Shown here piece after piece: positions 53,319 through 61,802 of a DNA stretch of 64,000 nt. The notes below the pieces were generated by a model that saw nothing but the letters and a program-made list of their open reading frames with translations, was not told where the DNA came from and ran no database searches. Position 1 is the first letter of the stretch. Each line of letters opens with the position of its first letter. This DNA comes from Rubrobacter xylanophilus DSM 9941 (lineage in GTDB: Bacteria; Actinomycetota; Rubrobacteria; Rubrobacterales; Rubrobacteraceae). The position numbers were made by a program, and so were the translations under genes. Where the stretch lies: positions 806,001 through 870,000 of the forward strand of contig NC_008148.1 of the NCBI RefSeq assembly GCF_000014185.1. The letters run 5' to 3'.

Positions 53319-55442
53319 GTGCTTCTGGAGTCCCTAAACCCGAGCCAACTCGAAGCAGTGGAGCACACCGAGGGGCCGCTACTCGTGCTGGCCGGAGCCG
53401 GCAGCGGCAAGACCCGGGTGCTCACCCACCGTATAGCCTACCTGCTCGAGCGGGGGCTCGCCGCGCCCGACGAGGTGCTCGCTATCACCTTCACCAACAA
53501 GGCCGCCGACGAGATGAAGGAGCGCGTGGCGCTGCTCGTCGGGCAGGAGGCGCGCAGGATGTGGGTCTCCACCTTCCACTCCTTCTGCGCCCGCCTCCTG
53601 AGGGCGCACGCCGAGAGGCTCGGCTACAGGCGGGGCTTCACCATCTACGACCAGGGCGACGGCGTGCGGCTCGTAAAGCGCTGCATCGTCGAGCTCGGCA
53701 AGGACCCCAAGCGCTTCAACCCGCGCTCCTTCCAGGCCCAGATAAGCGACGCCAAGAACCGGCTCCTCGGGCCGGACGACTACCTGCGGCACACCGAGGG
53801 CTACGTGGCGGAGAACGTCGCCGAGGTCTATGGCCTCTACCAGCAGCGGCTCTACGAGAACAACGCGATGGACTTCGACGACCTGATCATGCAGACCGTG
53901 GCCCTCTTCGAGCTCTTCCCGGAGGTGCGGGAGCGCTACCAGGAGCGCTTCCGGTACATCCACGTGGACGAGTACCAGGACACCAACCACGCCCAGTACC
54001 GGCTGGTGAACATCCTGGCCGCGCGGCACAGGAACCTCTGCGTGGTGGGGGACGACGACCAGAGCGTCTACTCGTGGCGCGGGGCGGACATCCGCAACAT
54101 CCTGGACTTCGAGCGGGACTACCCGGAGGCCAGGGTCGTCAAGCTGGAGCAGAACTACCGCTCGACGCAGACCATCCTGGAGGCGGCCAACGCCGTCGTC
54201 GCGAACAACGCCTCGCGCAAGGCAAAGCGGCTGTGGACCGCCGGGGAGGAGGGGGAGCCCATCCGGGTGTTCGCCGCCGGGGACGAGTACGCCGAGGCGC
54301 GCTTCGTGGTCTCGGAGATAAGGCGCCTGCTGGACGGCGGGGCACGCCCCTCCGAGGTGGCCGTCTTCTACCGGACGAACGCGCAGAGCCGGGCCCTGGA
54401 GGACGTGCTCGTGCGGGAGGGCATCCCGTACCAGGTGATCGGGGGGCTGCGGTTCTACGAGCGGGCGGAGATAAAGGACGCGATGGCCTACCTCTCGGTG
54501 ATCGCCAACCCCGCCGACGACGTCTCGCTGGAGCGGATCGCCAACGTCCCCAAGCGGGGGCTGGGGGCCACCTCCCTGGGCAGGCTGCAGGAGCACGCCC
54601 GGAGGACGGGGAGCGCGCTCTACGAGTCGCTCGCCGAGCCGGAGGCCGCCGGGCTCTCCGGGAGGGCGGCGCGGGCCTGCGGGCAGCTGCGGGAGTTGTT
54701 CGAGGGCTGGCGGGTGGCCGCCGGGGAGGTCGGGCCCGCCGAGCTGGTGGAGGCGGTGATCTCCGAGTCGGGCTACAGGGACGAGCTCGAGGCCGAGCGG
54801 ACCGTGGAGGCCGAGCAGCGGCTGGACAACCTCGAGGAGCTGATAAACGCCGCCCGGGCCTACGAGATGGCCGACCCGGAGCCCAGCCTGGAGGGGTTCC
54901 TGCAGGAGCAGGCCCTCTACTCCGAGCAGGACGCGCTGGACACCGGCGGGGGCAGCGTCACCCTCATGACGCTGCACAACGCCAAGGGGCTGGAGTTCCC
55001 GCACGTGTTCATCGTGGGGATGGAGGAGGGGACCTTCCCCCACGCCCGCTCGCTCGACGAGCAGAACCTGGAGGAGGAGCGGCGGCTGTGCTACGTGGGC
55101 ATCACGCGGGCTATGAGGAGCCTCACGCTCTCCTACGCCCGCGTCCGCTCGAGCTGGGGGGAGCGCGAGCCCCGCATGCCCTCGCGCTTCCTCTCCGAGA
55201 TCCCGGAGCGCTTCAAGGCCGGAGGGCCCTCCGGGGGAGGGTGGGGTCTCCTCGCCCGCGGGCGGAGGCGCCGGGAGGAGGTTGCGCCGCCCCCCGTCCC
55301 ATTCCGGGCCGGCGAGCGGGTGCGGCACGCCAAGTTCGGCGTCGGAGAAGTCGTCGAGGCGGGAGACGGCCGGGTAGTGGTGAGGTTCGGGACCCGGGAG
55401 AGGACCTTCGTCCCGGAGCTCGCCCCTCTCAGAAAGGCTTGA
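53319..55442 (+). CDS. pcrA: ATP-dependent DNA helicase PcrA/UvrD
   Basis: 707 residues, superfamily 1 helicase. Q motif LNPSQLEAVEHTEGPLLVLAG; Walker A AGAGSGKT (residues 25-32); II DEYQDTN; III GDDDQSVYSWRGAD; IV-VI with LMTLHNAKGLEFPHVFI and YVGITRAM. The C-terminal part from RAGERVRHAKFGVGEVVEA is the Tudor-like fold that binds RNA polymerase in PcrA. It unwinds DNA in excision repair and removes stalled complexes. GTG start. The in-frame upstream sequence belongs to the methyltransferase in another frame. Confidence 0.95.
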   Translation: MLLESLNPSQLEAVEHTEGPLLVLAGAGSGKTRVLTHRIAYLLERGLAAPDEVLAITFTNKAADEMKERVALLVGQEARRMWVSTFHSFCARLLRAHAERLGYRRGFTIYDQGDGVRLVKRCIVELGKDPKRFNPRSFQAQISDAKNRLLGPDDYLRHTEGYVAENVAEVYGLYQQRLYENNAMDFDDLIMQTVALFELFPEVRERYQERFRYIHVDEYQDTNHAQYRLVNILAARHRNLCVVGDDDQSVYSWRGADIRNILDFERDYPEARVVKLEQNYRSTQTILEAANAVVANNASRKAKRLWTAGEEGEPIRVFAAGDEYAEARFVVSEIRRLLDGGARPSEVAVFYRTNAQSRALEDVLVREGIPYQVIGGLRFYERAEIKDAMAYLSVIANPADDVSLERIANVPKRGLGATSLGRLQEHARRTGSALYESLAEPEAAGLSGRAARACGQLRELFEGWRVAAGEVGPAELVEAVISESGYRDELEAERTVEAEQRLDNLEELINAARAYEMADPEPSLEGFLQEQALYSEQDALDTGGGSVTLMTLHNAKGLEFPHVFIVGMEEGTFPHARSLDEQNLEEERRLCYVGITRAMRSLTLSYARVRSSWGEREPRMPSRFLSEIPERFKAGGPSGGGWGLLARGRRRREEVAPPPVPFRAGERVRHAKFGVGEVVEAGDGRVVVRFGTRERTFVPELAPLRKA

Positions 55443-55474
55443 GAGAAGTCGGGAGCAAGGAGGAGAAGGCGGAG

Positions 55475-57097
55475 ATGGCGCACATCTACGTTACGGGGCA
55501 CAAGAACCCCGACACCGACACCATCGCCTCGGCGATCGCCTACGCCGAGTTCAAGAACAGGGTGGACCCGGACAACCTCTACGCCCCCGCCCGGCTCGGG
55601 GAGCCCAACAGCCAGACCAGGTGGGCCCTCGAGAAGAGCGGGGCAAAACCTCCCAAGCTCATCCGGCACATCATGCTCCGGGTCAAGGACGTGATGAACA
55701 AGAACCTCGTCACCGCCAACCGCAACGACCCCCTGCACAGCGTGGGGCTCGCGATGGCCAAGAACAACATCGGCCAGATCCCGATCGTGGACGACGACGG
55801 GACGCTGGCCGGGATCATCACCGAGCGCGACCTGGCCCGCATGTACATCCGGGAGTCCCGCGACCCCTCCACCTTCGCCCACACCCCCGTCTCGGTGGGG
55901 AGCATCGTGGAGGTGCTCGAGGGCGAGCTGCTCGCCGGGGAGGACCGGGAGACCTCGGGCAAGCTCTGGGTCATCTCCATGAGCGTGGACTCCATGGGCC
56001 GCCAGATGGAGCCCGGGGACATCGTGGTCATCGGCGACCGGACCGACGCCCAGCGGCGGGCCATAGAGCTGGGGGCGGGCATCCTGGTGATCTCCAACGG
56101 CGTGCGCCCCGACGGGGAGGTTCTGAGGCTGGCCGAGGAGAAGGGCACCTCCGTGGTGCTCTCGCCGCTCGACTCCTATGTCACCAGCCGCATGATCCAG
56201 CTCTCCGTCCCCTGCTGGGAGGTGATGAGCGAGAACCCGCTCACCGTGCACCCGGACGACCTGATCACGGACATCACCCAGCAGGTGATGGAGGTCCACT
56301 ACCGGGCGGCGATCGCGGTGGACGACGACAAGGTGCCCATAGGGATCGTCTCGCGCACCGACCTGGTGAGCCCGGAGCCGCGCAAGGTGCTCCTGGTGGA
56401 CCACGCCGAGGTGGGGCAGAGCGTCGAGGGGGTGGAGAGGGCCCAGATCGTGGAGATCCTGGACCACCACCACATCGGCGACATCGAGACCTCCACCCCC
56501 ATCCCCGCCACCTTCGACCCGGTGGGCTCGACGGCGACCCTGATCGTGGAGCGGTTCCGCGAGAGGGGCCTGGAGCCCGAACGGTCCACGGCGATGATGC
56601 TGCTCGCGGCGGTGCTCTCGGACACCGTGATCCTGAACTCCCCCACCACCACGCAGCGGGACCACGAGGTGGTCCGCTACCTGGAGGAGTTCCTGGGGCT
56701 CGACGCGCGGGAGTTCGGGATGGAGATGTTCGAGGCCTCATCGGACGTCTCGAGCCTCTCGGCGGAGGAGATCGTCACCCGCGACGCCAAGGAGTACGGT
56801 ACGAGCGGCGGCGACAAGCTGTGCATCGCCCAGGTGGAGACGGTGGGAAAGGCGCTGCTGGAGCGGAAGGGGGAGCTGCTCGAGGCGCTGGAGCGGATGC
56901 GTGAGCAGAGGGGCTACGTGGTCGCCGCGCTGATGGTCACGGACATCGTGGAGCGGGGCACCGAGCTTCTGTGCGTGGGCGACCGCTCCATCGTGGAGCG
57001 GGCCTTCGGCAGCAGGGTGGAGGACAGCAGCCTGAACCTGCCGGGCGTGATGAGCCGCAAAAAGCAGGTGGCCCCGAAGATCCTGGCGGCGGCCTGA
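55475..57097 (+). CDS. Family II inorganic pyrophosphatase with CBS-DRTGG-CBS insert
   Basis: 540 residues. DHH-type metal motifs TGHKNPDTDTIASAIA, DHHHIGDIET, and the C-terminal SRKKQVAP belong to Mn-dependent family II pyrophosphatases. About 250 residues are inserted after residue 65: CBS (VMNKNLVTANRNDPLHSV), DRTGG (VIGDRTDAQRRAIELGAG), CBS (VMSENPLTVHPDDLI). In characterised enzymes these bind AMP (inhibiting), ADP and diadenosine polyphosphates. It hydrolyses PPi to drive biosynthesis. ATG with AAGGAGGAG upstream; about 30 bases from pcrA. Confidence 0.93.
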   Translation: MAHIYVTGHKNPDTDTIASAIAYAEFKNRVDPDNLYAPARLGEPNSQTRWALEKSGAKPPKLIRHIMLRVKDVMNKNLVTANRNDPLHSVGLAMAKNNIGQIPIVDDDGTLAGIITERDLARMYIRESRDPSTFAHTPVSVGSIVEVLEGELLAGEDRETSGKLWVISMSVDSMGRQMEPGDIVVIGDRTDAQRRAIELGAGILVISNGVRPDGEVLRLAEEKGTSVVLSPLDSYVTSRMIQLSVPCWEVMSENPLTVHPDDLITDITQQVMEVHYRAAIAVDDDKVPIGIVSRTDLVSPEPRKVLLVDHAEVGQSVEGVERAQIVEILDHHHIGDIETSTPIPATFDPVGSTATLIVERFRERGLEPERSTAMMLLAAVLSDTVILNSPTTTQRDHEVVRYLEEFLGLDAREFGMEMFEASSDVSSLSAEEIVTRDAKEYGTSGGDKLCIAQVETVGKALLERKGELLEALERMREQRGYVVAALMVTDIVERGTELLCVGDRSIVERAFGSRVEDSSLNLPGVMSRKKQVAPKILAAA

Positions 57098-57951
57098 TGG
57101 CCCGGCTGCTCGACGGCCGTTCGGTGGCCGCCCAGATCCGCGCGGAGGTGGCCGAGGGGGTCTCGGAGCTGAAGAGGCGCGGGGTGCCGGTGCGGCTGGA
57201 CGTGATCCTGGCGGGCGAGGACCCGGCCTCCGTCACCTACGTCTCGAACAAGCGCCGGGACTGCGCCGAGGTGGGCATAGAGTCCCGCCTGCACGCCTTC
57301 CCGGCTGACGTCCCGCAGAAGGAGCTGCTCGCGCTGGTCGAGCGTCTGAACGGGGACCCGGAGGTCTCCGGCTTCTTTATCCAGCTGCCGCTGCCCGGGG
57401 GGGTGGACCCGCTGCCGCTGCTCTCGGCCATCGACCCCTCGAAGGACGTGGACGGGCTCTCCCCGCAGAGCGCCGGGAGGCTCGCCGTGGGCCTGCCGAG
57501 CCTCCTGCCCTGCACCCCGCACGGCGTCATCCAGCTCCTCAGGCGCAGCGGGGTCGGGCTGGAGGGCCGGGAGGCGGTGGTGGTCGGGCGCTCGAACCTG
57601 GTGGGCAAGCCGCTCGCCCTGCTGCTGCTGCGCGAGAACGCGACGGTGACCGTCTGCCACTCCCGGACCCGCGACCTGGCTGGGGTGACCCGGCGGGCGG
57701 AGGTGCTGGTGGTGGCCGCCGGCAGGCGCGGGATGGTGGGGGCGGAGCACGTGCGCGAGGGCGCGGTGGTGGTGGACGTCGGCATCCACCGCGCGGAGGA
57801 CGGCGGGCTCACCGGTGACGTGCGCCAGGAGGAGGTCGCCGCCAGGGCCGCCGCCTTGACCCCGGTGCCCGGGGGCGTGGGGCCGATGACCCGGGCGATG
57901 CTCCTCTACAACACGCTGGAGGCGGCGAGGCTGCGGGAGGAGAGGGCGTAG
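57097..57951 (+). CDS. folD: Bifunctional methylene-THF dehydrogenase/cyclohydrolase FolD
   Basis: 284 residues. Folate-binding VTYVSNKRRDCAEVGIES with the catalytic Lys, QLPLPGGVD, the NADP-binding GREAVVVGRSNLVGKPLALLLL and PVPGGVGPMTRAML. Converts methylene-THF to formyl-THF via methenyl-THF. ATG overlaps the pyrophosphatase stop by one base. Confidence 0.96.
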   Translation: MARLLDGRSVAAQIRAEVAEGVSELKRRGVPVRLDVILAGEDPASVTYVSNKRRDCAEVGIESRLHAFPADVPQKELLALVERLNGDPEVSGFFIQLPLPGGVDPLPLLSAIDPSKDVDGLSPQSAGRLAVGLPSLLPCTPHGVIQLLRRSGVGLEGREAVVVGRSNLVGKPLALLLLRENATVTVCHSRTRDLAGVTRRAEVLVVAAGRRGMVGAEHVREGAVVVDVGIHRAEDGGLTGDVRQEEVAARAAALTPVPGGVGPMTRAMLLYNTLEAARLREERA

Positions 57952-57965
57952 CGCGGGGCCCCGCG
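57952..57965. terminator. Short GC palindrome after folD
   Basis: CGCGGGGCCCCGCG reads the same on both strands, directly after the folD stop. A weak terminator candidate without a T run. Confidence 0.35.
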
Positions 57966-57971
57966 GCCCTC

Positions 57972-57977
57972 TATACT
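57972..57977 (+). promoter_or_regulatory. -10 box of the protease gene
   Basis: TATACT 38 bases before the chosen GTG (58016). No convincing -35. Confidence 0.45.
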
Positions 57978-58015
57978 GGTCCCGTTCCGTGGAGTTCCCG
58001 AGAGAGGGGGGACCG

Positions 58016-58912
58016 GTGTTGCGCGTTCCGTTGTCCGGCAGGCTCGCCGTTTCTCTGGCGGCCCTTCTCGCCGCGCTCGTCCTGGCGCTCGCGGCGCCGG
58101 GGGCCGGCGCCGAGGTCTACGAGCCGCAGGTGGTGGGGGGAGAGGGGGTTCCCTCCGGGAAGTACCCCTTTATAGCCTCCATACAGAGCAGCCGGGTGGA
58201 CACCCCCTCCGGGCACTTCTGCGGCGGCACCCTCATAGACCGCGACAGCGTGCTCACGGCGGCGCACTGCGCCGAGGTGATCGGGGCCCGCCCCTCCGGA
58301 AGCGCGCCGCTCTACTACCGGGACGTCCGGGTGGTGGTCGGCAGGACGCTCCTCCGGAGCGACCAGGGGCAGGTGCGCCGGATAGAGAGCTTCTCGGACA
58401 TCAGGATCCACCCGGGCTACCGGAACTTCGCCTTCGACGCCGCGGTGATAAACCTGGACCGCCCGGTCGGCGGCATCCGCCCGGTCCGGCTCGCCACCGC
58501 CCGGCAGGACTTTCTGGAGCGCCCGGGCCGGATGGTGACGGCGGCGGGCTGGGGCAACACCGTCCCGCAGTCGCTGGTCGACGCCTTCTTCGGGACCGGG
58601 GGCCTGCAGATCCCCAACCGGATGCAGGAGGTGAGCGTCCCGGTGGTCTCCGACCGGCTCGCGCAGCAGACCTACGGGGCCCTCGACTGGCCGTACGTCC
58701 CGCGGCTCATGGTGGCGGCCGGGCGCAGCGACCTCGACACCTGCCAGGGGGACTCCGGCGGCCCGCTCTTCGAGAGCACGGGCGGCTGGTACACCCAGAT
58801 CGGGATCACCAGCTTCGGCCTCGGCTGCGGGGTGCTGAACTACCCCGGGGTCTACGCCGAGGTGAACGCCCCCAAGATACGGTCCTTTATCGTGCGCGCC
58901 GCGGGCCTCTGA
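58016..58912 (+). CDS. Secreted trypsin-like serine protease (S1)
   Basis: 298 residues. Signal peptide over about residues 1-32 ending GAGA; mature-type start VVGGEGVPSGKYPF. Catalytic triad: His in VLTAAHC, Asp in FAFDAAVINL, Ser in DTCQGDSGGPL. The Asp six residues before the Ser suggests trypsin-like cleavage after Arg or Lys. The C-terminus ends shortly after the final helix, with no extra domain. GTG at 58016 chosen for GAGAGGGGGG five to six bases upstream and a typical signal peptide; a GTG at 57989 would add nine residues. Such S1 proteases are common in secreting actinobacteria. Confidence 0.88.
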   Translation: MLRVPLSGRLAVSLAALLAALVLALAAPGAGAEVYEPQVVGGEGVPSGKYPFIASIQSSRVDTPSGHFCGGTLIDRDSVLTAAHCAEVIGARPSGSAPLYYRDVRVVVGRTLLRSDQGQVRRIESFSDIRIHPGYRNFAFDAAVINLDRPVGGIRPVRLATARQDFLERPGRMVTAAGWGNTVPQSLVDAFFGTGGLQIPNRMQEVSVPVVSDRLAQQTYGALDWPYVPRLMVAAGRSDLDTCQGDSGGPLFESTGGWYTQIGITSFGLGCGVLNYPGVYAEVNAPKIRSFIVRAAGL

Positions 58913-58986
58913 GCCCCGCAACGCCCGCGCCGGGTGCGCTAAGATAAGCGGCGGTTCTCTGGAGCGCTACCGGCGGAGGTGCCCGA

Positions 58987-59268
58987 ATGATATCCGAGGA
59001 GCAGGTGCGTCACGTGGCGGAGCTCGCCCGGCTGGGGCTCACGGACGAGGAGGTGGCCCGCATGGGCGGCCAGCTGGGGGCGATCCTGGACAGCATCGAG
59101 AAGATCCGGGAGCTGGACCTGGAGGGCGTGCCGCCCACCGCGAACCCCCTCAACCTGACGAACGTCTTCCGCCCCGACGAGCCGCGCGAGAGCCTCCGGC
59201 GCGAGGAGGCGCTGGCGGTGGCCCCGGAGACGGCGGACGGCATGTTCGCCGTGCCGAGGATCGACTGA
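58987..59268 (+). CDS. gatC: Asp/Glu-tRNA amidotransferase subunit C
   Basis: 93 residues: ISEEQVRHVAELARLGLTDEEV and NVFRPDEPRESLRREEALAVAPE. Stabilises the GatA-GatB pair. ATG with GGAGGT six bases upstream; TAAGAT at 58940-58945 may be the -10. gatA follows four bases later. Confidence 0.93.
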   Translation: MISEEQVRHVAELARLGLTDEEVARMGGQLGAILDSIEKIRELDLEGVPPTANPLNLTNVFRPDEPRESLRREEALAVAPETADGMFAVPRID

Positions 59269-59272
59269 GCCG

Positions 59273-60718
59273 ATGCTGGAGCTGAGCGCCTTCGAGCTGG
59301 CCGAGAGGGTCCTTGCCCGGGAGGTCTCCGCCTCCGAGGCCGCCGCGGCGGCCAACGCCCGGGTGGAGGAGGTGGAAGGGGACCTGAACTCGTTCATCAC
59401 CGGCACGCCGGAGCTGGCGCTGGAGCGGGCCGCCCGGGTGGACGAGCGCCTGCGCCGCGGCGAGGAGGTGCGACCCTGGGAGTGCGTCCCGATCGCGGTG
59501 AAGGACGTGCTCTCCACCCGCGGGGTCCGGACGACCTGCGGCTCGCGGATCCTGGAGAACTTCGAGCCCGTCTACGAGGCCTCGGCGCTGCTGAGCTTCG
59601 GCCCCGACCCGATCATGGTCGGCAAGGCGAACATGGACGAGTTCGCGATGGGCTCCTCCACGGAGAACTCGGCCTACGGCCCCACCCGCAACCCCTGGGA
59701 CCTCTCGCGGGTGCCGGGAGGCTCCTCGGGGGGCTCGGCGGCGGCGGTCGCCGCCGGGCAGGGCTGGTGGGCCCTGGGAACGGACACGGGGGGCTCGGTG
59801 CGCCAGCCGGCCTCCTTCTGCGGGCTCGTGGGCCTGAAGCCCACCTACGGCCGCGTCTCGCGCTACGGGCTCATCGCCTTCGCCTCCTCGCTGGACCAGA
59901 TCGGGCCGATGACCCGCGACGTCCGCGACGCCGCGCTGCTGCTGCAGGCGATCGCCGGGCACGACCCGAAGGACTCCACCAGCGCCGGCGTGGAGGTCCC
60001 GGACTACCTCTCGGGGCTGGAACGGGGGGTCGAGGGGCTCCGGGTGGGGATCGTCCGGGAGCTGGTCGAGGCGGAGGGCGTGGAGGGGGAGGTCCGCGAG
60101 ATCTCGCTGCGCACCGCCCGCGCCCTGGAGGAGGCCGGGGCGCGGGTGGGGGAGGTGAGCCTGCCGCACGCCGGCTACGGCCTCCCCGCCTACTACATCA
60201 TCGCCCCGGCGGAGGTCTCCTCTAACCTGGCCCGCTACGACGGGGTTCGCTACGGGCTGCGGGTCCCCGCCGACGGGGTGCACGAGATGTACCGCCGCAC
60301 CCGCGAGCGGGGCTTCGGCGACGAGGTGAAGCGCCGCATCATGCTCGGCACCTACGCCCTCTCCGCCGGCTACTACGAGGCCTACTACGGGCAGGCCCAG
60401 AAGGTGCGCACCAGGATCATCGAGGACTTCCGCAACGCCTTCTCCGGCTACGACGTCCTGCTCTCCCCGACCTGCCCCACCACGGCCTTCGGCCTCGGCG
60501 AGAAGGTGGACGACCCGCTCGCTATGTACGCCAACGATATCTGCGCCGTGCCGGCGAGCCTCGCCGGTATCCCCGCCATCAGCGTCCCCGGCGGGCTCTC
60601 CGGAGGGCTCCCCGTGGGCGTGCAGCTCATGGGCGACTACTTCTCGGAGCCCACCCTGCTGCGCGCCGCCCGCGCCGCCGAGCAGGCCTCCGGCCTCCGC
60701 TTCCGGCTCAAGCCCTGA
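59273..60718 (+). CDS. gatA: Asp/Glu-tRNA amidotransferase subunit A
   Basis: 481 residues of the amidase signature family. Ser-cisSer-Lys triad: Lys in VPIAVKDVLSTRGV, Ser in PGGSSGGSAAAVAAG and TDTGGSVRQPASFCG. It releases ammonia from glutamine for GatB to amidate Glu-tRNA(Gln) or Asp-tRNA(Asn). gatB does not follow; a regulator of a sugar operon does. ATG start. Confidence 0.95.
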   Translation: MLELSAFELAERVLAREVSASEAAAAANARVEEVEGDLNSFITGTPELALERAARVDERLRRGEEVRPWECVPIAVKDVLSTRGVRTTCGSRILENFEPVYEASALLSFGPDPIMVGKANMDEFAMGSSTENSAYGPTRNPWDLSRVPGGSSGGSAAAVAAGQGWWALGTDTGGSVRQPASFCGLVGLKPTYGRVSRYGLIAFASSLDQIGPMTRDVRDAALLLQAIAGHDPKDSTSAGVEVPDYLSGLERGVEGLRVGIVRELVEAEGVEGEVREISLRTARALEEAGARVGEVSLPHAGYGLPAYYIIAPAEVSSNLARYDGVRYGLRVPADGVHEMYRRTRERGFGDEVKRRIMLGTYALSAGYYEAYYGQAQKVRTRIIEDFRNAFSGYDVLLSPTCPTTAFGLGEKVDDPLAMYANDICAVPASLAGIPAISVPGGLSGGLPVGVQLMGDYFSEPTLLRAARAAEQASGLRFRLKP

Positions 60719-60759
60719 GGCGCGCAAGGCCGCCCGTTGACTGGCCGCCGGACGCGCCT
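60719..60759 (+). terminator. Hairpin after gatA
   Basis: AGGCGCG (60719-60725) can pair with CGCGCCT near 60753-60759, with GGCC/GGCC pairing inside. No T run. It shares bases with the next promoter. Confidence 0.4.
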
Positions 60760-60765
60760 TACACT
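60737..60765 (+). promoter_or_regulatory. Promoter of the LacI-FucI-kinase operon
   Basis: TTGACT (60737-60742) and TACACT (60760-60765) are 17 bases apart. The start near 60772 falls within the palindromic operator. Confidence 0.75.
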
Positions 60766-60768
60766 TCC

Positions 60769-60782
60769 AGAAAACGATTTCA
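60769..60782 (+). promoter_or_regulatory. LacI/CcpA-type operator (cre-like)
   Basis: AGAAAACGATTTCA matches the LacI-family cre consensus TGWAANCGNTNWCA at every defined position but the first. It is centred on the invariant CG, starts three bases after the -10 and covers the transcription start, so the LacI-family product of the next gene probably represses its own operon. Confidence 0.7.
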
Positions 60783-60801
60783 CGGGGGTGGGAAGCGGCG
60801 G

Positions 60802-61782
60802 ATGAAGATGCGGGACGTGGCCCGGCGGGCGGGGGTTTCGCCGGCGACGGTATCGCGGGTGCTCAACGGGGTACCGACGGTGGGGGAGGAGCACCGCCGG
60901 CGGGTGCTGCGGGCGATCGAGGAGCTCGGGTACAGGCCGAACCGGCTGGCGAGCAACCTGCGGCGCCAGAAGGCCGAGATGATCGGGGTGGTCGTCTCGG
61001 ACATCGAGAACCCGCACTTCACCGGGATGGTGCGGGCGGTGGAGGATGCGGCCTACCGGAAGGGGTACAGGGTTCTGCTGTGCAACACCGACGAGACGCC
61101 GCAGAAGCAGCGTTCCTACCTGGAGGTGCTGGCGGCCGAGCGGGTGCTGGGGGTCATCCTCTCCCCCTCGGACCCGGAGGACGAGGAGATAGGCGAGCTT
61201 CTGGACCTCGGGATCCCGGTGGTGGCCTTCGACCGGACGGTGGCCGACCCGCGGGCGGACGCGGTGGTGGTGGACAACGTCGGCGGGGTGCGCGCGGCGA
61301 CGCGCCGGCTCGTGGCGGCCGGGCACGAGCGGATAGGCTTCGTCGGCGGCTCGGAGGGGATAGAGACGGGGAGCGGGCGGCTGGCCGGCTACCGGGAGGC
61401 GATGCTGGAGGCGGGGTTGGAGCCGCGCGTGGCCCACGGGGGCTTCAGGATAGAGGGGGGGTGGGAGGCCACGCGGCGGCTGCTGTCCGAGGGGCTCACC
61501 GCGCTCGTCGTGGGCAACAACCTCATGACCATCGGGGCGCTCAGGGCGCTGCGCGAGATGGGGTTGAGGGTGCCCCGGGACCTCGCGCTCGTCGCCGTCG
61601 ACGACCCGTTCTGGGCCGAGCTCGTCGAGCCGCCGCTCACCACGCTGGCGCAGCCGGTGCGCGAGATGGCCGGTTGCGCCATGCGGATGATGCTGGAGAG
61701 GATCTCGGGCGAGCGGAGCGAGCCCCGCAGGGAGGTCTTCGAGTTCGAGCTGAGGGTCCGCGGCTCCTGCGGGACCGCGTAG
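60802..61782 (+). CDS. LacI-family transcriptional regulator
   Basis: 326 residues. Helix-turn-helix MRDVARRAGVSPATVSRVLNG with hinge helix NRLASNLRR, then the periplasmic-binding-protein-like effector domain (MIGVVVSDIENPHFTGMVRAV). Binds a sugar or sugar phosphate as inducer. ATG at 60802; ATG two codons later is possible. It heads the operon with isomerase and kinase and probably controls it through the operator at 60769-60782. Confidence 0.92.
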   Translation: MKMRDVARRAGVSPATVSRVLNGVPTVGEEHRRRVLRAIEELGYRPNRLASNLRRQKAEMIGVVVSDIENPHFTGMVRAVEDAAYRKGYRVLLCNTDETPQKQRSYLEVLAAERVLGVILSPSDPEDEEIGELLDLGIPVVAFDRTVADPRADAVVVDNVGGVRAATRRLVAAGHERIGFVGGSEGIETGSGRLAGYREAMLEAGLEPRVAHGGFRIEGGWEATRRLLSEGLTALVVGNNLMTIGALRALREMGLRVPRDLALVAVDDPFWAELVEPPLTTLAQPVREMAGCAMRMMLERISGERSEPRREVFEFELRVRGSCGTA

Positions 61783-61802
61783 GGAAGAGGAAGGAGGAGA
61801 GA

